DNA of 64,000 nucleotides from Pelagibacteraceae bacterium AG-390-O04 (lineage in GTDB: Bacteria > Pseudomonadota > Alphaproteobacteria > Pelagibacterales > Pelagibacteraceae), in NCBI GenBank assembly GCA_003278065.1, contig QCHE01000004.1:1-64000 (forward strand), given 5' to 3'. The notes under the pieces were generated by a model. That model was given only the letters and a program-made list of their open reading frames with translations, searched no databases and was not told the DNA's origin. A program made the position numbers and the translations under genes. Shown here piece after piece: positions 27,178 to 37,532 of this stretch (the first letter of the stretch is position 1; every line of letters starts with the position of its first letter).

Positions 27178-27953
27178 TATTTAAAATTCATGAGATCTCT
27201 CATGGAATAAAGACCAGGCTTTTTATTCATTAACCATTTAGCTGCAGATAATGCTCCTTCAGAGTATAAGGCTCTGTCGAAAGCTTCATGATTCAGAGTT
27301 ATAATTTCTTTTCCACTTGAAAATTTTACTTCATGCTCACCAATAATTTTACCTTTCCTAATAGAATTAAAATTAATTTTTTTTCCATAAGGAAATTTAT
27401 TTTTATTCAAGAATTTTTTACCAACTAAGTCATAAAAATTTTTTCTTTTTCCAACAGCAATACCTTTGCCTAACATTAAAGCTGTTCCTGAAGGATGGTC
27501 TTTTTTATATTTATGATGTACTTCAAAAATTTTACTTAAAAAATTTTTCCCAAGTGAACTTGAGGCTATTTCTGTTAAATACATCAAAAGATTTATTCCT
27601 AAGCTCATGTTACCTGCTTTTAGTATTGGAATTTTCTTAGAGAATTTTTTAATTAAATCTTCCTCTTTTTTTGTAAATCCTGTTGTTCCAATGACTACCT
27701 TTTTTTTTAATTTTGAAGCTATTTTGAGAATTTGGAAAGTACATTTTGGAATAGTGAAATCTATAATTAAATTAGCTTTTTTTAATGCTAATTCAGTATT
27801 AAGGTCAACTTTAATTCCATTAATTTTTTTATTAATTTCCTTACTTTCAGTGAGAGCAACTATCTTAAAATTTTTATCTAATTTTGCAGATTTTATTATT
27901 TGTTTACCCATTCTACCTAGGCATCCTGTTATCGCTAAGTTTATTTTTTTCAT
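27177..27953 (-). CDS. dapB: 4-hydroxy-tetrahydrodipicolinate reductase
   Basis: NAD(P)H-dependent step of lysine and meso-diaminopimelate synthesis. AITGCLGRMGKQII is the nucleotide-binding motif, VVIGTTGFTKKE follows, IFEVHHKYKKDHPSGTALMLGKGIA contains the catalytic HHxxKxDxPSGTA motif, and LNHEAFDRALYSEGAL is near the end. 258 aa is normal. It overlaps the small membrane protein upstream (ATGA) and nth downstream. Confidence 0.95.
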   Translation of the reverse strand: MKKINLAITGCLGRMGKQIIKSAKLDKNFKIVALTESKEINKKINGIKVDLNTELALKKANLIIDFTIPKCTFQILKIASKLKKKVVIGTTGFTKKEEDLIKKFSKKIPILKAGNMSLGINLLMYLTEIASSSLGKNFLSKIFEVHHKYKKDHPSGTALMLGKGIAVGKRKNFYDLVGKKFLNKNKFPYGKKINFNSIRKGKIIGEHEVKFSSGKEIITLNHEAFDRALYSEGALSAAKWLMNKKPGLYSMRDLMNFK

Positions 27954-28120
27954 TTAAAGATAAGATAAGAAATTATCACAATAGAAGCAATAATTATAGA
28001 CCAAATGGATAAATTTTTAATAAATTTTTTTGACTCAGAATTTAATCTTAAAAATTCAGGTACTATCAAGAATAAAACTGCTATTAAGAATATAGCAGGG
28101 ATTATTTGATCCAAATTCAT
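27950..28120 (-). CDS. Small two-helix membrane protein
   Basis: 56-aa protein absent from the ORF track. It starts MNLDQIIPAIFLIAVLFLIVPEFLRLN, has a short polar SESKKFIKNLSIW loop, and a second hydrophobic segment SIIIASIVIISYLIF. The stop overlaps the dapB start as ATGA, and it begins 3 bases after the dnaJ stop, so it fits precisely into the dnaJ-dapB junction. This supports it being a real gene. Function unknown. Confidence 0.65.
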   Translation of the reverse strand: MNLDQIIPAIFLIAVLFLIVPEFLRLNSESKKFIKNLSIWSIIIASIVIISYLIFK

Positions 28121-28123
28121 CTT

Positions 28124-29260
28124 TTAACTTTTCCAAAAACTTTTAGCTTTTTGAAAAAATTTTTTTATACTTGGATTAGATTTTTCATTCTCGATTTTTC
28201 TAAATCTCTCTAATAACTCTTTTTGTTCTTTGTTTAAATATACTGGTATTTCAGTTTTGACTTGTACATATAAGTCACCATAATCCCCTCTTCTCATAAA
28301 AGGCATACCCTTACCTTTTAATCTAAATTGTTTCCCATCTTGAGTCCCATCTGGTATTTTAATTTTGGCCTTTTTCCCATCAATAGTTGGTATTTCAATT
28401 GTTGTTCCAAGTGCAGCATCGGCCACTGAGATAGGAAACTCAAAAAATAAATTTACATCTGATCTTTTAAAAAGTTCATGAGTTTTTACATTAACGAATA
28501 AATATAGGTCTCCAGTAGCCCCACCTCTTGTGCCAGCTTCACCTTTGCCTGCTAATCTTATTCTAGTACCATCATCAACTCCTTTTGGTATAGTCACTGA
28601 TATTTTTTTAGTAGTTTGTTTGTTTCCTTGTCCATTACAGTCTGTACAAGGATTAGTAATTTCTTCTCCACTACCAGAACATTGAGGACATGTTTGTTGA
28701 ACAGTAAAAAAACCTTGGTTAGAACGAACTTTTCCATTTCCACCACAATATGTACATCTATCGGGATTGAAGCCTGGCTTAGAGCCATTTCCCTTACAAG
28801 TATCGCATTTTTCTGATGAGGAGAATTGTATATTTTGTTTTTTACCAGAATAAGCTTCCTCTAATGATATCGATAAATCATACCTCAGATCAGATCCTCT
28901 GTTGTTTGATCCTCTCCCCCTAGAGCTTCTCCTACCGCCACCAAAATCACCAAAAAAATCCTCAAAAATATCTGAAAAATCTGCTCCACTGAATCCTCCA
29001 AAACCTCCAAAACCACTATTTTGTCCTCCACCATTTTCAAAAGCGGCATGACCAAAACTATCATAATTATCTTTTTTATTTTTATCTGAAAGAATTCCGT
29101 AAGCTTCACTTGCTTCTTTAAATTTATTTTCAGCCGATTTATCACCAGGATTTTTGTCAGGATGATACTTAACAGCCAGTTTTCTGTAGGCAGATTTTAT
29201 TTCTTCTGGACTTGCGCTTTTACTGATGCCGAGAACATCATAATAATCTCTTTTAGCCAT
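28124..29260 (-). CDS. dnaJ: DnaJ co-chaperone
   Basis: Class I J-protein that stimulates DnaK ATPase. The J domain has [19 protein letters not shown] with the HPD triad, followed by a Gly/Phe region ([17 protein letters not shown]). Four zinc-finger repeats CxxCxGxG follow ([32 protein letters not shown]), then the C-terminal substrate domain. 378 aa is normal. It is in the leftward order grpE-dnaK-dnaJ, 30 bases after dnaK. Confidence 0.97.
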   Translation of the reverse strand: MAKRDYYDVLGISKSASPEEIKSAYRKLAVKYHPDKNPGDKSAENKFKEASEAYGILSDKNKKDNYDSFGHAAFENGGGQNSGFGGFGGFSGADFSDIFEDFFGDFGGGRRSSRGRGSNNRGSDLRYDLSISLEEAYSGKKQNIQFSSSEKCDTCKGNGSKPGFNPDRCTYCGGNGKVRSNQGFFTVQQTCPQCSGSGEEITNPCTDCNGQGNKQTTKKISVTIPKGVDDGTRIRLAGKGEAGTRGGATGDLYLFVNVKTHELFKRSDVNLFFEFPISVADAALGTTIEIPTIDGKKAKIKIPDGTQDGKQFRLKGKGMPFMRRGDYGDLYVQVKTEIPVYLNKEQKELLERFRKIENEKSNPSIKKFFQKAKSFWKS

Positions 29261-29290
29261 TTATATAACCCTGACAATTAGATGTTATTT

Positions 29291-31228
29291 CTAAGCGCTT
29301 TTCTCTTGATTTTCGTCTTTGTTTTCCTCTTTTACTTCCTCAAAATCAGCATCTACAACATTATCGTCTTTTTTGTTTGTACTATCTTTAGCTCCATCTT
29401 TACCAGTATCTTGTTTGGTATTTTGTTGTGATTTATAAATTGCTTCTCCAAGTTTCATGGATGCTTGAACCAATATTTCAGTCTTCTTTTTAATATCTTC
29501 AATATCTTCTTTTTTTAGAGCATCTTTTAATGAAGTCGAAGCATCTTCAATTGATTTCTTATCTGTTTCACTAATTTTAGAACCATGTTCTTTTAAATTT
29601 TTGTCTGTAGAATGAATAAGTGTGTCAGCTTGATTTCTAACATCAACACCCTCTCTTTTTTTCTTATCAGCCTCCTTATTGGCTTCTGCATCTTTAACCA
29701 TTTTTTGAATTTCTTCATCGCTCAGGCCACCTGAAGCTTGAATTTGAATTTTTTGCTCTTTTCCAGTGCCCTTATCTTTTGCAGAAACATTTACTATCCC
29801 ATTAGCATCGATATCAAAAGTCACTTCAATTTGAGGAACTCCTCTTGGTGCAGGCGCTATGCCAACTAATTCAAAATTGCCTAAAATTTTGTTATCCGCA
29901 GCCATTTCTCTTTCGCCCTGAAGAACTCTAATTGAGACTGCTGGTTGATTATCTTCCGCTGTTGAAAAAACCTGACTTTTTTTTGTTGGTATAGTTGTAT
30001 TTTTCTCGATCAGTTTTGTTGAAACACCACCTAATGTTTCAATTCCAAGTGATAGAGGGGTTACATCAAGAAGAAGGACATCTTTTACATCACCTTGTAA
30101 AACTCCAGCTTGTATAGCTGCTCCCATTGCAACTACCTCATCAGGATTTACACTTTTATTAGGTTCTTTTCCAAAAAAATTTTTTACTTCTTCGATAACT
30201 TTTGGCATTCTGGTCATTCCACCTACCATAACAATCTCATCAATTTCATTTGCAGTTAGCCCAGCATCCGTAAGAGCCGTCTTACATGGAGGCATAGTTT
30301 TAGAGATTAAATCTTCTACAAGTGCCTCAAGTTTAGCTCTAGTTAGTTTGATATTGATATGTTTTGGACCAGTCTTATCAGCCGTTATAAATGGTAAATT
30401 AATGTCAGTTTGTTCTGCAGAAGACAGTTCAATTTTTGCTTTTTCGGCAGCCTCTTTTAATCTTTGTAAAGCTAATTTATCCGATTTTAAATCAATACCA
30501 TTGTCTTTTTTAAATTCAGAAACTAAGTATTCTACAATAGAATTGTCAAAATCTTCACCACCTAAAAAAGTATCTCCATTAGTTGATTTTACTTCGAAAA
30601 CTCCATCACCTAATTCAAGTATGGATACGTCAAAAGTTCCACCACCTAAATCATAAACAGCAATTTTTTTATTTTGTTTCTTATCTAACCCATAAGCTAA
30701 TGATGCAGCTGTAGGTTCATTAATAATTCTCAAGACTTCTAATCCAGCAATTTTACCAGCATCTTTAGTTGCTTGTCTTTGAGCATCATTGAAATAAGCA
30801 GGAACAGTAATTACTGCTTTAGATACAGCTTGACCCAAATATTTTTCAGCAGTCTCTTTCATTTTTTGGAGAATAAAAGCAGAAATTTGTGAAGGTGAAT
30901 ACTTTTCTCCTTTTGACTCAATCCAAGCATCACCTTTTTCTGAATTAATGATTTTAAATGGTGCAGCCTCAATATCTTTTTTTACAGTTGGGTCTTCAAA
31001 ATTTCTTCCAATAAGTCTTTTGACCGCAAAAATTGTGTTTTCAGGATTTGTAACTGCTTGTCTTTTAGCTGGTTGGCCAATTAATTTTTCACTTTCATCA
31101 GTAAATGCAACAACAGAGGGAGTTGTTCTTGCTCCTTCTGCATTTTCTAAAACTTTAGGTTGGCTACCTTCCATGATAGCAACGCATGAGTTAGTTGTTC
31201 CAAGGTCTATACCAATTATTTTGCTCAT
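29291..31228 (-). CDS. dnaK: DnaK (Hsp70) chaperone
   Basis: ATP-dependent chaperone. [18 protein letters not shown] at the N-terminus, the conserved [22 protein letters not shown] block, [28 protein letters not shown], and the interdomain linker [19 protein letters not shown] are all present. The C-terminal lid ends in an acidic tail ([20 protein letters not shown]). 645 aa is normal. It lies between grpE and dnaJ. Confidence 0.98.
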   Translation of the reverse strand: MSKIIGIDLGTTNSCVAIMEGSQPKVLENAEGARTTPSVVAFTDESEKLIGQPAKRQAVTNPENTIFAVKRLIGRNFEDPTVKKDIEAAPFKIINSEKGDAWIESKGEKYSPSQISAFILQKMKETAEKYLGQAVSKAVITVPAYFNDAQRQATKDAGKIAGLEVLRIINEPTAASLAYGLDKKQNKKIAVYDLGGGTFDVSILELGDGVFEVKSTNGDTFLGGEDFDNSIVEYLVSEFKKDNGIDLKSDKLALQRLKEAAEKAKIELSSAEQTDINLPFITADKTGPKHINIKLTRAKLEALVEDLISKTMPPCKTALTDAGLTANEIDEIVMVGGMTRMPKVIEEVKNFFGKEPNKSVNPDEVVAMGAAIQAGVLQGDVKDVLLLDVTPLSLGIETLGGVSTKLIEKNTTIPTKKSQVFSTAEDNQPAVSIRVLQGEREMAADNKILGNFELVGIAPAPRGVPQIEVTFDIDANGIVNVSAKDKGTGKEQKIQIQASGGLSDEEIQKMVKDAEANKEADKKKREGVDVRNQADTLIHSTDKNLKEHGSKISETDKKSIEDASTSLKDALKKEDIEDIKKKTEILVQASMKLGEAIYKSQQNTKQDTGKDGAKDSTNKKDDNVVDADFEEVKEENKDENQEKSA

Positions 31229-31289
31229 AATATTATTTTATATCTCTTCATATAGGCGTTAAATTTTATTCTACAAGTTGATCTAAACA

Positions 31290-31949
31290 TTATTTGTTCT
31301 CTAAATTTTCCTTATTTTCTTGATCTTTTTCACTTTTGTTTTGTTTTTTTTTAGACACACCAACAAGCGAAGGTCTCAATAATCTGTCTTTTATTGTAAA
31401 TCCTTTTTGTACTTCTTGAATTATTGTTCCAGGTTCCTTTTCATCATCTTCGATTTCAATCATAGCCTGATGATAGTTAGGATCCAGTTTTTTCCCTAAA
31501 CAGTTTATTGGCATAATATTATTTTTATTAAAGATAGAAATTAAATCTTTATTAATTATCTCTAAATGGTCTAATATTTTTTTAAGTGCTTCAGATTCTT
31601 TTAAGCTTTCATCATTTTCTAAAACTTGTTTTGATCTCCCAAGATTATCTATCAAATTCAAAGCTTCTTTAGCAAAGGAAAATCCACCATATTCAAATGC
31701 GTCTTGTTTTTCCTTTTCAAAACGTCTTCTTTGATTCTCCATCTCAGCAAAAGTTCTAGCCAATTTATCTTCTAGCTCTAAAATTTTGTCCTCAGGAGTT
31801 AAATTATTTTTATCTTCTATCTCTTCATTATTATTCTGAGAGCCTAAATTATCTTTAGTCTCTTTTTCATTAAGATTTTCATCATTAACTTTATCTTTAA
31901 TCTCAGAGTCCATATTATTTTGAGGGTTTTGTTCTTGTTCTTTCGTCAT
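31290..31949 (-). CDS. grpE: GrpE nucleotide exchange factor
   Basis: 219-aa nucleotide exchange factor for DnaK. An acidic, asparagine-rich N-terminus (about 60 residues) precedes the long helix KILELEDKLARTFAEMENQRRRFEKEK. The beta domain contains DPNYHQAMIEIEDDEKEPGTIIQEVQKGFTIKDRLLRPSLVGV, the GrpE signature. hrcA, often found between rdgB/rph and grpE, is not present here, leaving only 42 bases to the divergent rdgB start. I did not recognise a sigma-32 promoter there. Confidence 0.95.
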   Translation of the reverse strand: MTKEQEQNPQNNMDSEIKDKVNDENLNEKETKDNLGSQNNNEEIEDKNNLTPEDKILELEDKLARTFAEMENQRRRFEKEKQDAFEYGGFSFAKEALNLIDNLGRSKQVLENDESLKESEALKKILDHLEIINKDLISIFNKNNIMPINCLGKKLDPNYHQAMIEIEDDEKEPGTIIQEVQKGFTIKDRLLRPSLVGVSKKKQNKSEKDQENKENLENK

Positions 31950-31991
31950 AGAGACATATATGGTAAGAAATTTGAAAATTACGAGATCTTT

Positions 31992-32588
31992 GTGAAAAAA
32001 ATTAATTATCTTTTAATAGGAACTAATAACGATGGAAAATTAAGAGAAATTAGAAGTTTATTGCCAAAAAACATTAAAACACGATCGGTAAAATATTATC
32101 GATTAAATAGTCCACCTGAAAATGGAAGTTCTTTTAAAGAAAATTCTTTAATTAAATCTAAATTTTTTTCTAAAAAAACAAATTTACCGTGTCTAGCAGA
32201 TGATTCGGGATTAGAGATAGATATTTTGAATAAAAAACCAGGAATTTTTTCAGCTAGGTGGGGTGGTAAAAAGGGGAATTTTAACAAGGCAATTAAAAAA
32301 GTTTTTAGAGAATTAAATAAAAAAGACAAAAATTGGAGAAAAAAAAAAATTAAGGCTAGGTTTATTTGTGCACTTTCAATTAGTTTTTTAAATAAAAAAA
32401 TTACTTGTGTTCAAGGAAAAGTAGAGGGTACCATCTCCTCTGAAGCAATTGGTAAAAATGGTTTTGGCTATGATCCAATATTTATTCCTGACAACGAAAA
32501 AAAAACTTTTGGAGAAATGAATCCTTCAAAAAAATATAAAATTGATCATCGCTCTAAAGCATTCAAAAAGATCAAAAAATTTCTTTAA
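31992..32588 (+). CDS. rdgB: XTP/dITP diphosphohydrolase (RdgB/HAM1)
   Basis: Removes non-canonical purine triphosphates. YLLIGTNNDGKLREIRSLL is the N-terminal SxNxxK-type motif, CLADDSGLEIDILNKKPGIFSARWGG follows with the catalytic Asp, and GFGYDPIFIPDNEKKTFGEM is the C-terminal signature. I start at GTG 31992 (VKKINYLLIG); the track start at 31920 would extend through grpE's 5' end. The gene contains an intact run of 11 A, so long homopolymers are not always broken here. It is convergent with the LpoA-like gene (17-base overlap). Confidence 0.92.
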   Translation: MKKINYLLIGTNNDGKLREIRSLLPKNIKTRSVKYYRLNSPPENGSSFKENSLIKSKFFSKKTNLPCLADDSGLEIDILNKKPGIFSARWGGKKGNFNKAIKKVFRELNKKDKNWRKKKIKARFICALSISFLNKKITCVQGKVEGTISSEAIGKNGFGYDPIFIPDNEKKTFGEMNPSKKYKIDHRSKAFKKIKKFL

Positions 32589-33726
32589 GATTTCCTTGTT
32601 CAACTTTATAAAAATTTAATCTGTGATTAATATTATTATTTTCTATGTCAAAAATTCCAATTTTCCCTTTAAATGAATTTTTTGATTTAAAAATTTTATT
32701 TATCTCTGAAAGATCATTTTTAAGAGTTAAATAATAGATTAAACCAATTAAGTCATAACTCAATAATGAAATATGGTTTGGTTTAATATTAAATTCTTTA
32801 AAAAATTTTTTTTCAAAGTTTTCTAAATTTTTTTTATTAATTGATGGATAATATATTGGTTGTGAGCTAGTTTCATTTAATAAGCTTTCATCAAACCATT
32901 GATTGAAAGTAATAAAATATTTATTTTTTGGAGATACATCTGTATAAATTAATGAAGTAATAACACTCTTAAGACTTTCATCAAAATCAGCCACAACCAA
33001 TGAGTCGAAATTGAGACCTCCTAAAGTATATCTCTTTTTTAACGACTCAATTTTTTTTTCTTTGTTAACCTCGTCTGAATTTTCTAATCTTGTTATTTCA
33101 TCAAATAAGTTTTGTTTTCTTATTTCATAATTTGTTATTTTTTCTATTTGTTTTGTCAGTTTTGTCGGTTCAATATCGTAATAGTGTTCTTTAAAAATTT
33201 TAATTTTTGATTTTTTTATTCCTTTTTTAATTTCTAAGTCATAGTTTAAATTTGGTATTAAAAAGATTGTTTTCTTTATTTTTTCTAATTCAATAAATTT
33301 TTGAATTGTTTTTAGTTGTGATGTAGAATTAATACCTGTGCTAATAACATTTTTAGGAAGATCTAAAGTTTTGTTAGTTAGAGATAAAAATGTTAGATTA
33401 TTAATTTCGTTAAGATAAATAATATTATCATAAAAAACTGGCCCTATTACTAAATTTATACCCATTTCACTAAGTTCAATAGCAGAACGAAGAGTTTTAT
33501 TTGGATCAGATTCAGTATCTTTTGGATAAATCTCAATTTTATCAGAATTAATATCTCTTAATGCCAATTTAGTTGCTTTAACAATTTGTTTTCCCAGCTT
33601 AATATTTTCTCCTGATAATGGAACTAATAAACCAATTTTAATTTTATTCTCCTCAGAAAAAGATTGTTTATGACTAAAAAAAAAATTTAGAAATATTAAA
33701 AAAAGAATTGTAAAAAGTTTATTCAT
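32572..33726 (-). CDS. LpoA-like penicillin-binding-protein activator / periplasmic binding fold protein
   Basis: 384-aa exported protein with N-terminal hydrophobic signal (KLFTILFLIFLNFFFSHKQSFS). The mature part begins KIKIGLLVPLSGENIKLGKQIVKATKLAL, a type I periplasmic ligand-binding (Peripla_BP_6) fold. In many proteobacteria the gene beside rsmI with this fold is LpoA/YraM, activator of PBP1A, and here it is divergent from rsmI with a BON protein beyond, matching that locus. No lipobox Cys is seen, so it may be periplasmic rather than outer-membrane anchored. The LpoA role is inferred. Confidence 0.78.
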   Translation of the reverse strand: MNKLFTILFLIFLNFFFSHKQSFSEENKIKIGLLVPLSGENIKLGKQIVKATKLALRDINSDKIEIYPKDTESDPNKTLRSAIELSEMGINLVIGPVFYDNIIYLNEINNLTFLSLTNKTLDLPKNVISTGINSTSQLKTIQKFIELEKIKKTIFLIPNLNYDLEIKKGIKKSKIKIFKEHYYDIEPTKLTKQIEKITNYEIRKQNLFDEITRLENSDEVNKEKKIESLKKRYTLGGLNFDSLVVADFDESLKSVITSLIYTDVSPKNKYFITFNQWFDESLLNETSSQPIYYPSINKKNLENFEKKFFKEFNIKPNHISLLSYDLIGLIYYLTLKNDLSEINKIFKSKNSFKGKIGIFDIENNNINHRLNFYKVEQGNLKEIF

Positions 33727-33760
33727 TTAATGCTACTATAACATTAATACTGTTAAAATT

Positions 33761-34612
33761 ATGGTAAACTTAAAAAATGAAATTAAAAAAGGGTTATATT
33801 TAGTACCAACTCCAATAGGAAATTTGGGTGATATTACTTTCAGAGCTGTTGAAATACTTAAAAAATCAGATTTTGTACTTTGTGAAGATACTAGAGTTTC
33901 AAAAAATTTATTTAAAAAATTTGATATTAAAACAAGGTTAATTTCAAATCATAAATTTAATGAAGTTAAAAATTTATCAAAAATTATTGATTTTCTAAAA
34001 AATGACAAAATAATTTCTTTAATATCTGACGCAGGTACACCTGGAATTTCAGACCCAGGATCAATTTTAATTAATGAGTGTCTGAAAGAAAATATCAATA
34101 TTACACCCTTACCTGGTCCATCTGCAGTAACAACTGCGATGTCAGTTTGTGGTTTTTCTGAGAAATATTTTTTTTATGGTTTTTTCCCTGAAAAGGAAAA
34201 AATAATAAAAGATAACTTATCTTTATTGTCTGAATTAAATTATAGTTTAGTTTTCTTTGTTTCTCCAAAAAAAATAAATAAATCGATACCATATATAAAG
34301 AAGTATTTTAGTGACAGAAAAATTCTAATTTGTAGAGAAATATCAAAAATATATGAGGAATACCTAAGATGTGATATTAATGATCTACCACTATTTAATA
34401 AAGAGCTTAAAGGTGAATTAACTGTTGTTATTTCAGAAAAAAAAATCACCAAAAAAATCTCACATATCTTGAGTGAATCAGATAAAACAAATATAAAAAT
34501 AATGATTAACAAATTAAGCACAAAAGAAATTACAAATTTAATTAGTAAAAACAGCAATGTTTCAAAAAAAGAAATTTATAATTACTGTCTTAAATTAAAA
34601 AATGAGAATTAA
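33761..34612 (+). CDS. rsmI: 16S rRNA (cytidine1402-2'-O)-methyltransferase
   Basis: SAM-dependent tetrapyrrole-methylase-fold enzyme. YLVPTPIGNLGDITFRAVEIL is the N-terminal signature, LCEDTRVSKNLFKKFDI follows, SDAGTPGISDPGSILINEC and TPLPGPSAVTTAMSVCG form the active site, and FFYGFFPEKEK is conserved. 283 aa is normal. The 3' end overlaps the BON lipoprotein gene by 11 bases. Confidence 0.94.
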   Translation: MVNLKNEIKKGLYLVPTPIGNLGDITFRAVEILKKSDFVLCEDTRVSKNLFKKFDIKTRLISNHKFNEVKNLSKIIDFLKNDKIISLISDAGTPGISDPGSILINECLKENINITPLPGPSAVTTAMSVCGFSEKYFFYGFFPEKEKIIKDNLSLLSELNYSLVFFVSPKKINKSIPYIKKYFSDRKILICREISKIYEEYLRCDINDLPLFNKELKGELTVVISEKKITKKISHILSESDKTNIKIMINKLSTKEITNLISKNSNVSKKEIYNYCLKLKNEN

Positions 34613-35195
34613 ATTATTATCTTTTCTATTCGCTTTTCTTATAATATCGGGATGTGTGGGTGTATCCTCTAAAGGTATATTTGGAACTGGCGTTAGTGTT
34701 GCAACTGATCCTAGATCTGTCGGGACTCAAATAGATGATTCAATTATGCAAAAAAATTTATCAGCAAGAACTGTTTTATTAGATAAAAAGTATTTGTTAT
34801 CTGTAAAATCAAAAGTACTTGATGGGAGAATTTTTTTGACAGGTAAAGTAGATAATCCTGAGGAAAAACTGAAACTTACTAAACTTGCATGGGAAACAGT
34901 TGGAGTCAGGTCTGTAAGAAATGATATTAAAATTAAAGAACAATTTAATTTTCAACAATCTGCTAAAGATATTTTAATCACTTCACAATTAAGAACTGCT
35001 TTAATTTTAAATAAAAACATAAAAGCTGCAAATTATCAAATTGATACATATAAAAAAAAAATTTATATCTACGGTATTGCAACTACATCTGATGAAAAAG
35101 ATTTAGTTTTAAAAGAGGCTAGAGAAATATTAGATGTGAAAAATGTGATAGCAAGCATAATACTTGTTGATGATCTTAGAATAAAAAAAAACTAA
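34602..35195 (+). CDS. BON-domain outer-membrane lipoprotein (YraP/DolP-like)
   Basis: 197-aa lipoprotein: signal MRIKLLSFLFAFLIISGC with lipobox ISGC at residue 18, then two BON domains (VKSKVLDGRIFLTGKVDNPEEKLK around residue 75, and LRTALILNKNIKAANYQIDTYKKKIYIYG around 130). In E. coli the equivalent protein DolP/YraP lies in the rsmI-lpoA-yraN-diaA-yraP cluster and supports outer-membrane integrity; the same neighbourhood is seen here. It overlaps rsmI and is convergent with maeB. Confidence 0.87.
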   Translation: MRIKLLSFLFAFLIISGCVGVSSKGIFGTGVSVATDPRSVGTQIDDSIMQKNLSARTVLLDKKYLLSVKSKVLDGRIFLTGKVDNPEEKLKLTKLAWETVGVRSVRNDIKIKEQFNFQQSAKDILITSQLRTALILNKNIKAANYQIDTYKKKIYIYGIATTSDEKDLVLKEAREILDVKNVIASIILVDDLRIKKN

Positions 35196-35196
35196 A

Positions 35197-37479
35197 TTAT
35201 TTATCATATTTAATAACATCAGCAGAATAAGCAGCAATAGAAGCAAGGTTTAATATTTCAGAAGTGGAAGTTCTTAAAGGTGCAATTTCTATTGGTAGCC
35301 CCAAACCAATTAATAATGGTCCTATAACTTTTGCTCTACTCATAGACTTTATCATTTTGTAAGAAATAGCAGCACTATGCTGACTTGGCATGATCAATAC
35401 ATTTGAGTTACCTACAATTTCTGAAAAAGGATATAGTTCTTTATAAATTTCTTCTAATGCAACATCGGGCTGCATTTCTCCATCAAATTTAAAATTAACT
35501 TTACTTTGCTTTAAAATTTCTACTGCATCACTCAATCTTTTTGTTCTGTCAGTTGCTGGTTGACCAAAAGTTGAGTGTGATAAAAAGGCGATTTTTGGAT
35601 CGATCCCAAAAAGTCTTACAACTCTTGCAGCAGATTTTGCCATCTCAGCTAACTGTTTTGCATCTGGATATTCTATTACTGAAGTATCACATATAAAAAT
35701 GGTCTTACCTCTATTTACCACTAAATTTAGACCGAACATGATTTCTCCAGGCCTTGAGTCAACTACTTGAGAAATTTTTTCAAGAGAAGAAGAGTATCTT
35801 CTTGTATTTCCAGTTACCATTGCGTCAGCATCTTTACAAGCAACCATACAAGATGCCCAAATTACTCTATCATTTCTTATAAGTCTATCGCAGTCCCTTT
35901 CTAACATTCCTTTTTCTCTTTGAAGTTTTTTGAATAAATATTTTACGTATTTTTCTCTCTTAGCAGTATCTTTTGAGTTTACTATTTCAATATCAAAGTT
36001 TTCATTGTAACCAATTTTTTTTATTTGATCTTTTATTAGTTCTTCTTTTCCAATTAAAATTGGTATTCCTAATTTTGAATTTTTAAAAGCTATTGCTGCT
36101 TTAAGCATATTTTCATCTTCACCATCAGCAAAGACAACTTTTTTTTGTTTTTTCTTAATATAGTTGTTAACACCTTGCATAATAGTTACTGTTGGATCCA
36201 ATCTTTGTTTAAGTTGATCTTTGTAAGCATCAAAATCTTTAATATTTATTCTTGCTACTCCAGTATCCATTGCCGCTTTTGCGACTGCAGTTGGAATTAC
36301 ACTAATTAATCTCGGATCAAATGTTGATGGAATTATATACTCTTTTCCATAATGTGGTCTTTCACCTCCCATCGCTGCAACAACTTCATCCGGTACATCC
36401 TCTTTTGCTAAATTTGCAATTGCATGTGCTGCAGCAACTTTCATTTCTTCATTAATTGTTTTTGATCTCACATCCAAGGCACCTCTAAAAATATATGGGA
36501 AACCTATTAAATTATTCACTTGATTTGGATAATCTGATCTTCCAGTTGCTATAATTGCATCATCTCTCACTTCCTCAATTTCCTCTGGCGTGATCTCTGG
36601 ATCTGGGTTTGCGCAAGCAAATATGATTGGATTCTTGGCCATTCTTTTAACCATATCTTTTGTAAGAGCACCTTTTGCAGATAAACCTAAAAATACATCT
36701 GCATTTTTTATAGCATCATTTAATGTTCGATCTTTTGTGTCGATTGCATGACTTGATTTCCATTGGTTTAAATTATCTCTTCCTCTAAAAATTACACCCG
36801 TTCTATCTACCATAGTTATATTCTTTTGAGGAACACCACTTTTTTTAAAAAGATTAGTACAAGCCATTGCAGATGCTCCTGCTCCATTTACAACAATTTT
36901 TATTTTATCAATTTTTTTTTTGCTTATATCCAAGGCATTTATTAAAGCTGCTGTTGTGATAATAGCTGTTCCATGTTGGTCATCATGAAAAACTGGTATA
37001 TCTAATATCTCTTTAAGCTTTTCTTCTATAATAAAACAATCTGGAGCAGCAATATCTTCAAGATTTATACCACCAAAACTTGGTGCAAAATTTTTTATAC
37101 TATTTACAATTTCATTAGGATCAGCCGAGTCTATTTCTAGATCAATAGAATCAATATCTGCAAATCTTTTAAATAAAACAGCTTTTCCTTCCATTACTGG
37201 TTTTGAAGCTAAAGCGCCTAAATTTCCCATACCTAATATTGCTGACCCATTACTTATAACAGCAACTAAGTTTCCCTTACTTGTATAATCAAAAGCAGCT
37301 TCTGGATTTTCGCTGATAGCTCTTACAGGAGCTGCAACACCAGGAGAATATGCTAAAGCAAGATCTCTTTTAGTAGTCATATTTTTAGAGGAGGAAATTT
37401 CAATCTTGCCAGGTTTTTTATGGCTATGAAATTCTAACGCTTCTTTATCGGTATAATGATCAACTTTTGTTTTTTTCAT
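35197..37479 (-). CDS. maeB: NADP-dependent malic enzyme with phosphotransacetylase-like domain
   Basis: 760 aa. The N-terminal malic enzyme domain has LALAYSPGVAAPVRAI, GSAILGMGNLGALASKPVMEGKA, VFHDDQHGTAIITTAAL and VVNGAGASAMACTNLF (nucleotide-binding). From about residue 430 a phosphate acetyltransferase-like domain follows (VFADGEDENMLKAA, MVTGNTRRYSSSLEKI), typical of the long bacterial MaeB, where it is regulatory rather than catalytic. Oxidatively decarboxylates malate to pyruvate with NADPH production. 50 bases upstream the divergent murJ begins. Confidence 0.95.
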   Translation of the reverse strand: MKKTKVDHYTDKEALEFHSHKKPGKIEISSSKNMTTKRDLALAYSPGVAAPVRAISENPEAAFDYTSKGNLVAVISNGSAILGMGNLGALASKPVMEGKAVLFKRFADIDSIDLEIDSADPNEIVNSIKNFAPSFGGINLEDIAAPDCFIIEEKLKEILDIPVFHDDQHGTAIITTAALINALDISKKKIDKIKIVVNGAGASAMACTNLFKKSGVPQKNITMVDRTGVIFRGRDNLNQWKSSHAIDTKDRTLNDAIKNADVFLGLSAKGALTKDMVKRMAKNPIIFACANPDPEITPEEIEEVRDDAIIATGRSDYPNQVNNLIGFPYIFRGALDVRSKTINEEMKVAAAHAIANLAKEDVPDEVVAAMGGERPHYGKEYIIPSTFDPRLISVIPTAVAKAAMDTGVARINIKDFDAYKDQLKQRLDPTVTIMQGVNNYIKKKQKKVVFADGEDENMLKAAIAFKNSKLGIPILIGKEELIKDQIKKIGYNENFDIEIVNSKDTAKREKYVKYLFKKLQREKGMLERDCDRLIRNDRVIWASCMVACKDADAMVTGNTRRYSSSLEKISQVVDSRPGEIMFGLNLVVNRGKTIFICDTSVIEYPDAKQLAEMAKSAARVVRLFGIDPKIAFLSHSTFGQPATDRTKRLSDAVEILKQSKVNFKFDGEMQPDVALEEIYKELYPFSEIVGNSNVLIMPSQHSAAISYKMIKSMSRAKVIGPLLIGLGLPIEIAPLRTSTSEILNLASIAAYSADVIKYDK

Positions 37480-37532
37480 TTTTTATATTAATTAGATGTA
37501 CAAATGGGGTAAAATTAAGACTAATATGATTT

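Noticed and set aside
31950-31991. Sigma-32 heat-shock promoter or CIRCE element before grpE
   Set aside because: No CTTGAAA-type -35 or CIRCE inverted repeat is visible in the 42-base gap.
32330-32360. A11 homopolymer in rdgB as a seventh frameshift
   Set aside because: The reading frame continues correctly through it (WRKKKIKARF) to the conserved C-terminus; the gene is intact.
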